Under the pieces are notes generated by a model that saw only the letters and a program-made list of their open reading frames with translations, had not been told where the DNA came from and ran no database searches. A stretch of DNA of 64,000 nt. It comes from Schistosoma mansoni (taxonomy: Eukaryota > Platyhelminthes > Trematoda > Strigeidida > Schistosomatidae). The stretch covers positions 310,001 to 374,000 of the forward strand of contig NW_017386062.1 of assembly GCF_000237925.1 (NCBI RefSeq), given 5' to 3'. The translations under genes were made by a program, and so were the position numbers. Below are positions 22,966 to 34,900 of this stretch, piece after piece. Position 1 is the stretch's first letter; every line of letters starts with the position of its first letter.

Positions 22966-25594
22966 GATTGGTGTTCATCAACTGAATCCTTAAAATAATA
23001 AAATTCCATAAATAAAAAAACAACCAAATAAAAAAGGTCCTGTCCGAACATATTTTTGAATTCACAGGCACGGAATTATAATTACGGTTACATTGAACAG
23101 ATTGCTTTTATTTACAGGTCCACGGTGGAGCTGTTTCTCTATGAAACTGAAAAGGCATATGGACGGAGTGATAAAAATATTTGATAACTGACAATTATGT
23201 TGATCAAGTCACTTTACTTGACAAAATTCATATAAGTTAATTCGACTTACAACAGCACACAAGCTTTCGACACGATTGACACTATACATTGTACAGTTCA
23301 ACGTTGCTTCAAAGTCAGAGACTCCTAAATTACAATTCGTCCATGGGTCAACCTGTTGTACTGATTTAGCATAGCCACAATGATACCTTTATATACAACT
23401 ACATGATGTCCGACTGTGAGGAACTATAATAACATTAGATGAGTTTGAAAAGTTGAGATGATTTGCTTTCTGATAAGGCAATTAAAAAACCCCAACTGTA
23501 ATAATTTAACTCGCTTAAATTAACGTAATCGGTCAAAATAGCAAAATATTGCAGAAAAATACTGATCATTTTACTTTTTTGCTATTGACGAATTCCCAGA
23601 AAGATATCATACTTTTTCAATCTGAAACATTCATCTATTTACAATGAATATCTATTAGTATCATAATTCTTGAGTAGATATGATCATTTTAAAATATAAA
23701 ATCAACCGATTTACTAATATAACATATGAGAAATATCACTGTATTTTGTCCTCTGTATTTGGCAGATATAAAATAAGTTTTATCCGAAAAATTTTCGAGA
23801 TAGCTCTAATTAAAAAATAAAAGTCATCTTGAAAACCTGCTCTGACAAAAAGTGAAGATACGTTAAATACAGAACAAAGGAGATTTCAGTAGCTTGACTT
23901 TTAAAGAATAAATTAGTTTGAGATTGTCGCCTATAAATTCAAATGCCCTACCAAAGCTCCCTTCCTCTTAATAAATAAAATCCTGTGCTGCTTTTAGATA
24001 AAAACCGTTGACTGATAAATGTCTTATTTTACCAAAAGACGAGTGGAATAAAGTGTCTTCAACTTTAGCATAAATGTCTTTGTCAAAAACAAAGGTGACG
24101 TTTTTACCTAGGTGTTTAAATTCAGTTTTAGACACCCCACCCTTTAGTCAATTTCTACGTCAATAACAGTTCCCCTACAAACTTGTGCTCTTTGAGAGTA
24201 ATTTAAATCAGATTCAAAGCAAGAGATTTTTCAGAAGATTTGAAATGTGTAAACAAACTTCTTTAGAAATAGTCAAGTGAATACAGCGAAGGAAAACTAA
24301 CAAACCATGTATTATATGGATCACTACTACCAAATTTTAATGAGATTAGTTAGATATTTGGTTTATTAAGTCAGCTTAAAAGATTCATCAAATATAAGAG
24401 TATTAGTAAGTATTATCTTGTCAAGCTTATGAAAACTCAGGTTTTCATCAAACATCAATAAGATTTTAATAACTAATCTAAATAGGGTATATTTTAAAGT
24501 TACAACGTTATCAAAAAAATTAGAATAGGACTTAAAGCAAACAGAACGTTCACAGAAGGCGAAAAGATCAGCCACTTCAACATATTTTACACTTATTTAA
24601 CAGAACGCGAGGAAAGTTATTCAAAGCAAAAAAACTACAATATTAGATGCTAAAGAACTGGATTTTCAATCTGATAACGAGAGCAAATAAAGAGTAGCTC
24701 GTCGCTGGCAAAGCAGTCACTCATATTGCTAAGTCTTATGGAGAAGAATTTAATTATTGAGTTAACAAACAAACTACTAAGAAAGCGTGTATATAATCTT
24801 CGACTTTATCTTTGCTATAATCTTCGTCGAGAGATCCATATTAAAATTTGGCATCCCCGTGGACTTTGTATGAGCTGATGATTCTTATGTACTTGATTGC
24901 GCGTTTATTATGGATTGCAGATATAATACGTTCATTTGTGCTCATCTAGATCTACCTGCCTTAAATTGCAGTATTTCGGGACTTTTAATGAATACATTCA
25001 GTTTTCAGTATTAAGAATAGTAGGTTGATGGACCTGTAATAATCCTGACAGATTTCTCTCCTACCAGTTTATGACCTATTTTTGGCCATTTACCCGTTGC
25101 ATTTGTCGCATAGAGATTAAAAACATATGCTGATGTAATATATAAGGCCAGATTTTAAGTTTACATTTGTAGCCTAATAGATTTCTTTATGCAATACGAA
25201 GTAAGAATGTAAATCAAGAGTGCATCATACATAAAACCTGAAAACGTAATGTGATACCAGCAGCATCCAAAGTACGCTTTTATTCTTAAACTAACCTAAA
25301 CTATCACTTGGTCGTTTCACGCGACTTAATGAACAAGATGACCAAAAATGAAATAGACATTTGATAATTTATATTAGCGATGTATTGTAGGATTCCTTCT
25401 ATAAAATAACTATATTTTTTCTCACATTACTATCTTTATTTGCGAATAATATGTTAATGAACTTCATGGAAGCATAGTGAAATTAAAATATATTTTATAG
25501 ATTTCAGTCTTTAAGCAAATCGTTGCACGTGCACAAAACATGAATATTCATCAAACTTTAAAAACGTTTTCCACATTATACCAAATTTACTCAC

Positions 25595-25724
25595 TATCAA
25601 TCTCTGTATCTTCTTCAGTTTTTATAACTATATGACCAGCAACATCATCTCGAGGTTCAAAAACTCCAAGTTCATTCTCTATGTTTATCTCAATTTTAAG
25701 TGACATAGGACTTTCATATTCCAT
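25595..25724 (-). CDS. First exon of an arrestin-domain-like protein
   Basis: The minus strand gives a Met-initiated 43-codon frame, MEYESPMSLKIEINIENELG followed by VFEPRDDVAGHIVIKTEEDT, ending in GATA before a strong GTGAGT donor (antisense 25589-25594), phase 1. The pattern (beta-strand, then V-x-x-P-G/D-D-x-V-x-G-x-V-x-I) is that of the N-terminal strands of the arrestin fold as in ARRDC/alpha-arrestins, which act as endocytic and ubiquitin-ligase adaptors. Remaining exons should lie at lower coordinates on the minus strand; I did not find them. The family call is inferred from this exon alone. Confidence 0.55.
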
Positions 25725-26641
25725 AGCTATAAATAGCTCGGACTACAGTTTATTGTGTTAAAATCCATTTGTCTGAAACACGAAATCCTAACAGTAATTT
25801 CAAGTTTCGTGTAACTTTGGTTTACATTCACTAACAATAATATGATACATTTAAACAAAATCTAGAATGTATGCTAACTGCCTATTAGTTATCAAAATAT
25901 CACTTCAATTTCTTAAGTGATATTACACAGAAAGCATAAAAGTCTTAGTAAACAACTAAAGAAAGGACTGAGACTTAGCGTCTTGACTATTCTCTCGGAG
26001 TTACAATCAAATGACAACGACTGTTGAGCCTCCTGAGAAGACTCATTAAAGGGTAGCACCACCATCTGTTGAGATCATGCATGTCTCAGCTCATGGATTC
26101 CGAATTTAAACCATGCTTACCCAGGTACACAATTGCAATAAAGCGCATCAATCATCTGTTACGGTAAGATATACGAGATATTTCAACCCTTGCTTCTGTA
26201 CTGCATGTTGAGACATTTGAGAAAAGCACTCTGAACAAACAATTTTGTACTCATTCTAAAACAGTGATTTTACTCTTGTGATAAAGGGACGCTGAGTTGA
26301 CTTCCTTCAAAGAAGGTCTGAAGTGAATAGTAAAAACTGATTTTCATTGCTTGGTGTTCACGCCGCCTAAATTCCGGACCCAATGTCGAAAAACGTTAAA
26401 CAGAGTAGCGCGCAGGTTTTCTTTTATCATAAATTGTGACAGCGGAATTTCTCATACTACATGGGATCAACAAAACGAAGATTTTCCACATTAACATTTT
26501 GAATATCAAGGTACTAAAAAAACTCCTAGATATTTATCCATTAGAGTCTTCCAGAAACGTAGAGAAACCCATCTCACTTTGTATCCACCTCCTCATCTTG
26601 AGAAAACTTGGAAGTATTAGAGTCTGAACATTGGAGCTTAT

Positions 26642-27530
26642 TGACAGGTCATCAATGTACTACAATGGGGACAGAAACTTCTACGATACTTCATGATGAA
26701 ATAAGTCAATGATATAACTCAAACTAAATCATGAAGACTTTCAAACATCCAGTTAATCAGTCTGGATTCTTTGAGCCTACACAGCTTTATATTATGAAAA
26801 TGAAAGTTCTTTGAAGTGTTTTCACTGGTAAATATTTCCTGTTAGCTCCTAATCAGGTTGAACAAATACTGCCAGCTTAATGGGTCGAAGAAACATTGTA
26901 GCATCTTTGTGACCTTAGTTACTCGTTAACTGAACTTCGCCTGTCACTCTAAATGAAGAAACATAGGNNNNNNNNNNNNNNNNNNNNNNNNNNNNNNNNN
27001 NNNNNNNNNNNNNNNNNNNNNNNNNNNNNNNNNNNNNNNNNNNNNNNNNNNNNNNNNNNNNNNNNNNNNNNNNNNNNNNNNNNNNNNNNNNNNNNNNNNN
27101 NNNNNNNNNNNNNNNNNNNNNNNNNNNNNNNNNNNNNNNNNNNNNNNNNNNNNNNNNNNNNNNNNNNGAATCTTGTCCTTGTCTTGCTAATCCTTGCCCT
27201 TGTGTCTTCATCGGATCCTCCTTGTTCATCGATGATGCTAAACAGGTACAATAGAGTTCCCACCTCTTCCAGCATTTCTCCATCAGGTGTGATTGGTTTG
27301 GTGTTCTCCATGTTGTATTTGAGGATCTTGCTTTTTCCCTTGTGTATGTTGACACGTACTGCTGGAGAGGCTTCATCTACACTGTTTGTATTAGCCTTCA
27401 TTTGTTGCTGTGTACGGGATAGGAAAACTAGGTCACCTGTGAAGTCCGAATTGTCTAATTGTATCTAATCGGTCCATTGTATTCCATCCTCGCTCTCAGA
27501 TGTGGAAGTCTTCATAACAAAGTCAACGAC
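26642..27530 (-). mobile_element. RTE 3' end, inverted near-identical copy, gapped
   Basis: The minus strand carries the same RTE-clade remnant as 37312-38453. 27168-27530 matches 37312-37668, and 26642-26967 matches 38128-38453 with one difference noticed by eye. The RT catalytic box, expected as FADD, is SDFTGD in both copies. The 200-N gap replaces sequence that is 459 bp long in the other copy (37669-38127). The two copies share inactivating changes, so they descend from an already dead element. Confidence 0.85.
26968..27167. other. Assembly gap (200 N)
   Basis: A run of exactly 200 N inside the inverted RTE copy. The intact counterpart predicts about 459 bp here. Confidence 0.98.
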
Positions 27531-27879
27531 TCGAAGAACGAGAAGGCAGAGAAGCGCTGTGCTCACTTATTTACATTTTTCTACGATTTAACTAGAATCT
27601 AGTGAGACACTGTAGGCCATCTGCTCCCATACATGATATGACACGTAATTAAGAGTTATAGCCATAAAGTAAAAATAATCTATTGTTTACCAATCGACAC
27701 AAATAGGATTTAACAAATAGGTCTCGTGACTACATTCAAGCGTTAGACTTGATATCAAATTATATTAACCATTTTACAAAATTCATGGCAAACATGGAAA
27801 GTTCAGATTGCCGTACCAGAATGCCGATAAGTTAGGAAGGAACTAAATATATATCCTCGAACACAATTCGTCACACGTT

Positions 27880-29560
27880 TCTCGATACCTGATGCGCATC
27901 CCATAATATTAACAGCCCTTTTTTTCTTGTTCATGATAGGATGTCTACGTTCAATTATCCGTTATGGCAAACTGAAACAATGATTTCTACCATCCATACA
28001 AACTAAATAACCTTCTACCCATTCCTCATTAGTACTGCAAGTGAGATGAAAACGAATCGCTTCCAGAAAATGTAAACTACAAATTTTTCTTCAGCTGGGA
28101 AGCATACTTGTGGTGCCTGGCGCTATTTCAAGCCCACATAAGCTATTCCAGCTTCCGGACAGACCAACTGATTCATTCTTTTCAAGCCACACCTTGATCT
28201 TGTCAATTATCTGCTTACGAACCCTGACTGTTTCTGCATGGGAATGTATGTGTGCCAATTACTTACCTTATTCATGATGTATCTGTAAATTATTTTTGTT
28301 TGACTACAAATATTGATTCATGTATGGTTAAATCGAGCTTACTAGCAAGCGTTCTTTACCACGCGTCATTTCGTCTCACGTTGATCCCTTCTCTTCGCTT
28401 TCTTCGCTTCGTTTTTCTGACCGTCTGCCTGGATCAACGATTATATGAGATATACATATTCAAAATCCACTCTCATATTTGACTTATTCAATCCTATTAT
28501 TTACAATGCGGTTTAAGTAGATAATTATATACGGGGATTGTTGGCATGTATATTTCGATTGCGATACAGGGTCACCAAAAGTGCTCAGCCCGTCGATAAC
28601 AGCAATGTCCTATCTAGTGAGATTCCAAATAAAGGGCCATTAAGTACACTTTCCAAACCAAGGTTGTTGAGTGTGAAATATCGACGTCATTACGCAGAAT
28701 AGAATACAGTCTACAAGGGCACAGAAATGCGCGAATGGAATAATCACAGCAATTTTATTCACCGATAAGACCGTAATGGTGCGATGTCAAAAACAACTGT
28801 TTAAACAACGACAACAAAGATGAATGTCTTCATACTTTCTGTGAATATTTTCTCTGGCTCAGGATTACAAATACGAACGAGGTCACGATACGGTGATATT
28901 GATGCCGGAAAGGAGGATGTTGGCAATACCAAACCAGAAAAATGGTTTAGCACCTCATCTCTCTTGGCACTCCCCTGCCGAAATCGTATGGTGTCAACTT
29001 TACCCCACTGAACTGGCCGCTTCACTATGCCTGTGCTGCTCAGTACAGGCCTGCAAAAACAACAAACACAGAGCAAACACTAGCGAACTTCGTACAGACA
29101 AGAGAGTTAAACACCCATATCGGGAGACCTGCAGCGGATATGAGAGATCTAAATCTTTAGGACGGAGTTTTACCGATACGTTTATAGCGGTTTGAGTCAT
29201 TGTTAGGTGCTCCCCATGGTCTGACCTGCCAGATCCACGGTTAGACGTTGGCCAACTCAACATCTCTCATCATATACTTTCAGTGTGATGATACTGGCAC
29301 ACTAAACGGAGTTTTGGCACGACCAAACGTGATAAATGGTTCACACCTTATATCTCTTGCCACCGGTTTTCCGAGTAAAACTCCTGTAACATTCAGTTTC
29401 TATGTAGTGGACTGAACACATCTAAACAGAGTGAGGGGAGGTTGCACATAATACACTACACACCTACTCGGAGCAGTTTTGAGGTACATGTTCTTCACAC
29501 CATTTACGGTGATATCATTGTGCGATTCCTACTCAACTACTCTCACTACGTGATTTACTT
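27880..29560. repeat. Higher-complexity unrecognised repeat region
   Basis: Base composition is less AT-rich than the flanks. A block at about 28885-29015 recurs diverged at about 29300-29370 (shared order: GG-GTTGGCA-ACCAAAC, AAATGGTT, CACCT-ATCTCTTG-CAC), and a TACGGTGATAT motif occurs near 28880 and 29505. The minus strand at 27880-28240 has a protein-like track (IDKIKVWLEKNESVGLSGSW) broken by stops. It is probably a decayed transposon with internal repeats. I cannot name the family. Confidence 0.4.
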
Positions 29561-31711
29561 AGAAGGATAACAGTAGTGTGGATCTAAAGTTTTCTCCTCC
29601 CACACTTGAAAAATCCCTATACCTAAACCATAAACATTTTGTACACGGATGATTCTGAGTCATATCAAATGACCTTATCTCATACAATCTACCACGAAAC
29701 GCCGCTCGAAAGATAGGCTCACAGCTATGAGACTTGGACATGCGCTATCACATGTAATTTTACAATCTTAAAATTTACTGACAATGGCAATTTCTCATCA
29801 CACACCACGTGTACTTAAGGACAATAAATAAATATTTACATCAATCAATAGGGATCTCTTTAATTTGTACGTGGACGCAGTGAATACATGTTATCTACAA
29901 TCGGCACAATTACGCTTTCCCTACACCTTGAAAAAATTTTACATCTTCTAATTCACTTTATACTAAGAACCTTTCGAATAAGATTATCTGAAGAAAGCAT
30001 CGGTGAGGTCGGTAGATATAAACTGAGAAGTACTTGACGCTGTATTACTATTTAATAGATGGAGCGAAGTAAGAGCAACGACAAAAGGATGAATCGTACC
30101 AACCCTACCTATTCCCAGTGGTAGACTGACGACGGAACACGGTTTTTTTTAGCTGAAACATAAAGAAAAACATATGATACACATGGCTATATATTATTTG
30201 GTGCCTTCTAAAATGTGCAGGACTTTTGAAGACAAATATACTAATAATTTAAGCCAACCCACATGTAGACCACCGACCTGAGGCATCTCAAATATGAAAT
30301 AATCGCCTTGAGGCGAGTTAGTCAAGGTTGATACAACGATTAGGTAACCTCGGTTCTAAAAATCCGTCATAATCGTCTTGTAGTATTCTTTTGAGTTACT
30401 CTACACTACGTGAGACCACTGACCTGAATTATTTTCGAATAACCCTATTGAATTCAAAATTCCTTTAGCGTCGTCCGCATTAACTGTGCTCAAGAAATAT
30501 TTGACGGTGAACTGAAGTTCAGCTGAAGTGACTACCCCTGAACGAGCTTACACGCAGCATTCATTTCACAACTGTCGATACTGTTTCGTCACTTAACATA
30601 CCTTTTCGAGTGGTTTTTCTGCCGATTTCTTATTCATATGGACCCATTTCGGCCTATGTTATTAATATTTGTGCTGGCATACTATTACTCGTTCTGCATA
30701 TTAATTTCTTTTGCGGGCCAAATATGATGTTTATTAATATGACCTTCATGAGTGAAAACGTATTGAGAAGAATGTCACTGGATCCGTCTAAAGAAAGGGG
30801 TACAATGCAACCATCACAAAATTCTTTTAGCACCAGGTTATGTCTATCTATTCGTACACAAATTCATAAATTAAGGCTACACACATGTATTCACGACAAA
30901 CGGAACACTATATGTGTAAAAAAAATCGAGTGTTAAAGACAAAAGGAAAGCGTAATTGTAGGTTGCAACAGATATAAAACTAATAGTGAGTTTTAACAAC
31001 TACAATCAAGAACAGAATGCTAACCACAACTGAAATAATGTCTCATAACCCAATGAAGTCCTGAATATACTCCCAGATCTATTTAGATGCTTTTTCGGTA
31101 CTTCCACTGTTAGTTTATCAAACAAATCTAGAACAGAAATAGATCACTGAACAAATTACGACCTTTACGAGATATTTACAAATCATCTAGAACACTGTTA
31201 CTCTTTATTGATCAATAAAAATGCATCAGACTAGGAATAAAGATCAAAGACAATTTTTATTGTTCAATATTATTTATGACAATTATAAGTAAGGAGCGTA
31301 AAAAGTAACCAAGTCAAACAAAATATTATAGAATTTAAGAGAATTATCACAAATAACAAAAAAATTGAATAAAAGTGAAGAGATTAAAAACTCCATTGCA
31401 CAGTATCATCTTAAACTGTTTACATAATTAGACAAAACTAAAATGAAACAAAAGTCATAAACGTTGCTTTTTTAAAAAAAAGAAAATAAGGGAACCCAAC
31501 ACAGCCTTTTAAAGTTGTTATTTTTAAGCGGGACTCCTATACTGAAGTACTTTATTAATTTTCATGAAAACCAAATATGTCAACTTACAAATGCAACTTC
31601 AATTCTCAAAACAACGTAAAATAAAATTGAAGCTGATTGGTGTTACATAGAAGAGGTATGTATGATTCATAGAAATACAAAAAACAGAGAAAATTAGGCC
31701 TTTAACCAAGA
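29561..31711. other. Intergenic, nothing firm; dynein 3' flank
   Basis: No conserved coding segment was seen. The plus-strand frame 30610-30936 (108 aa) has no family resemblance. The last several hundred bases before 31711 should contain the 3' UTR and polyadenylation site of the minus-strand dynein gene. Confidence 0.45.
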
Positions 31712-31984
31712 TTATGCTTCTGTTTCTACTTCTGGTTCCATTTCATAGTGTTTAAGATCAGCTAATACATGTGCGAAACTAGACCAATCATCAGTGACAG
31801 GCTGAGAAAGACTTTCGTGAACACTACAAACAGTAACACGACCGGTATCATCTCCAACAGCTACATGTGTGCCCGCAGTATTCCAACGACATTTATTTAA
31901 AGCAACACCGACTAGATTCGATGATGACGATGAAGATGTGTCTACATTGCTTGATAATCCTAATTTGCGACGAGCCACAGGAAT
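31712..31984 (-). CDS. DYNC1I: DYNC1I last coding exon (WD40 C-terminus)
   Basis: Starts IPVARRKLG after a TTTCAG acceptor and ends at TAA (antisense 31712-31714). It contains the last propeller blade, [20 protein letters not shown], and a C-terminal acidic tail ending EVETEA. Alignment from memory to the animal family ([20 protein letters not shown] type) is clear. A serine run follows the first strand, an insertion relative to vertebrates. Confidence 0.95.
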   Translation of the reverse strand: MPVARRKLGLSSNVDTSSSSSSNLVGVALNKCRWNTAGTHVAVGDDTGRVTVCSVHESLSQPVTDDWSSFAHVLADLKHYEMEPEVETEA

Positions 31985-34900
31985 CTGAAACGAAGCAAAT
32001 AAATCAAAGAAATGAAATAAAACGAATACAGTTAAAATGAAGTATTCGAAAATTCACTCTTAAATTTCTGTAACTCAATTTAGAAATACATACTAGAGTG
32101 ACATTGTAAGGTCAAGAAAAAAATAATACAGAAAGTCCCAAAAAACAACTGTTAACAGAAAACCTGTCTACATCTGTCTCTCATTCGAAGGTGGAAAGAT
32201 TTCAGGAAGGATTGACAAAAGGATTAAAATAGGGCCAAAGAGAAGCTTCCCTGCAACCTAACTACTTTTGGTGCATAACAAAAAATGTTCCCTAAATTAA
32301 TCAAAAGTGAACTGATACTCTTCTGAGGTCACCTCTAAATGTATTTACGAATTTTAATGTACCTGTGGAAGCAAATACATAGAAGGAACGGGAAGATCTT
32401 CCGAACATAGTCCCCGAAAGTTGTGTCTGAAATGAAGTATAGTATTCACAAGTGCGATTAATAAACATATATACGGATTAATAATCCGCAAAACAGGTTT
32501 CAATATAAAACTGCTTCACTAATATTCGTTTCGTTATAACAGCTTGCGAAATGCTTTGACATTGATCTCAAGAAAGAAAAAATCCAACCTTAACATTAAA
32601 ACCATGAAAGAAATAATTCATTTGGAATAATAATATACCAACGTTAAAGAATTTTGTGTATTTAGTAAAAATTCTGTGTACTGAAACATCAACAATTGCA
32701 ACGAAACTATAAAATGAATGAAGCAGCATCCATGATGATGACAGAGACGACGAAAATGACGCACATTGAGCCATGAGCGAACGGATTTGATATAACTCCA
32801 GTGATCAAGTACAGAGAATTTGCTTAGAGCCACATTGTTTGTACAAAGGCTAATAATATCATTCGACTGTTCAAAGCGAAGTAGATAGAATAAGATTTGA
32901 ATATGAGAAACCATTACTGATTCAAAGCCCAGTGCATCAAACAATTGACAGAAGTACATGAGTATTTCAAAGTATTCACAAGTAGAATGATATGTTCACT
33001 TATAATTCAATAGTTAAATCTTTTCAAAACATGCTGATTAATAAAAGAGACGACGGTCAATCAAAAGTTCCGTACAAATGATCTTCACCTTAACCAATTA
33101 ACCGAAGTTAATACAATAAACATACTATTTTCAATAGTGAAATTGAAATTTTCACTATTAAAATAATAAAAGTAATATACAAGTTACAAGAAACGAATAA
33201 TAATAACAGTACTTACTTCAGCATCTTGATTCATATCCCATATATCTAAATTTCCAGTACCATCAACAGCAGAAAATACAGCTGGATGTACAGGACTCCA
33301 GCATACATCATACACATAATCCGAATAATCATCAAATGTATGTATAGGTTTATGTTCACGTGTAGACCATAAACGTACAGTCCAATCTAATGATGCAGTG
33401 AGAAATAGCGATGAAAAACTAAAAGCACCAGGACTTGGATGAGTAGAGATGGCTGTAAGAGGTGCACCATGTCCTTTATATGGAACATGACGTGAAGTTT
33501 CTTCAGCAACACCTGTACGACTAAAGAGAATACATAAGATTTATTAGCATAATTATATTTTCTGAGAAAGTTGTTGAGCTTCTTATCAGCTATATAAAAC
33601 CTGTAATACTTAGAAATCGTAATTACAAAATCGGTTGAAATTAATTACCTGAGAGAGTTGAGTTGAAAGTTAATTTGAAGATACATCAGTATAGTATAAC
33701 CCCTTCGAAGGATATGATATTGTTGATATTCAGGGCTAAATTCCGACTTATCATTATTGGCATACGTGCATCCTGTGTATACTGTCTTAAAATATCTATT
33801 AGCACAAGCTCTCTAGAATAGATGGACTGTAATTACTGGTTGAATACAGGAATTCAGTCCTGAACATCTACAATACGATAATTCAAACATTTACCGATGG
33901 TAATAATGATGTACTTGGACAGTAAAACTTATAATTAAATTTAAACGAAGAAATAAATATTAATTTATGATTACCTGCTATGCCGTTGTCCACAATAAGC
34001 GTTACCATTTTCAGCACCAACAGCGTAATTATTCACATCGTTAGCAAAAAATGACATGCATGTAGGATAAAGATCGAACAGACCACCGGAAGACATTTCA
34101 CAAACTTTACTTTTCTCTCTTGGTTGAGCTAACATTTCTAAACTCCATGCACATAAGGAGCCATCGGATCCTAAACTAATAATATTGTGAGCATTTTGAG
34201 TACCGATTAGTGTAATTGCAAATACTGGATGAGTATGAGCCCATGACGTTAGTGGACTACGCTGAACTGGTGTTCGTTTATTAACTCTAAAATTCAAGAG
34301 AGAGAGAGAGAAAATCGTTTATGGATGTGACGAGGTAACTCATACATCTAAGTACTGGTTCGTGTAATCCTCTTCGAGCCACTTTAGGTGTGAGGACTAG
34401 TGATCTTTCCCAGGCGGCCAAACACAGGTCAAGACTCAGACGTGAGATCAAGTAGTTGAATGTCTTAGCCATTAATTCACCGACCTCATCAAAAATGTAT
34501 CACATGTAAGTATAAATACTACAACTAATGTCTCTGTGTCCAAAAAGTTTGCTTAAAATAAAAAGTGGCAAACGAAATTCATTGTTCCAGGAAGCGAAAA
34601 TTTAAATATGTAGCATAATCTGGGTTACATTCTATAATACGGTAAAGATATAAGGTATGATTAATGGGAAGTTCTCGGTCTATCAGGGTTCTTGGTACCT
34701 GTGTGGTTGCGCCACATAATTGAGAGGTGCTGTTCAAATCGTAATGTAAAAGCATGAGTGGTGTATACTTCTCCAGAAAACCGATGTAAAATTACCTTCT
34801 TCTGGGGCATATTTATAATTGTGTGAATGGTATATTTTTAAAAGTATTATTGAAATGTCAACAATGTTAATCGCATTAACCTGAACATATGAAGCAAGGA

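Larger units (their letters stand above)
17886..25594. other. Long AT-rich tract, no firm gene
   Basis: Beyond two SINE remnants, a trinucleotide run and one odd ORF (listed separately), I find no exon with recognisable conservation on either strand. Downstream exons of the minus-strand arrestin-like gene could lie here, but I could not identify any. Confidence 0.4.

Noticed and set aside
26915-27468. Three ORFs of 150-171 codons on both strands
   Set aside because: They run through the 200-N gap; their readable parts are the RTE remnant or its antisense.
32568-32959. Minus-strand ORFs of 68 and 113 codons in a dynein intron
   Set aside because: No WD40 or other similarity, no fitting splice phases; AT-rich chance frames.
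34287-34472. Minus-strand 61-aa ORF next to a dynein exon
   Set aside because: It overlaps the intron and its end is set by the acceptor; no similarity to dynein or another family.
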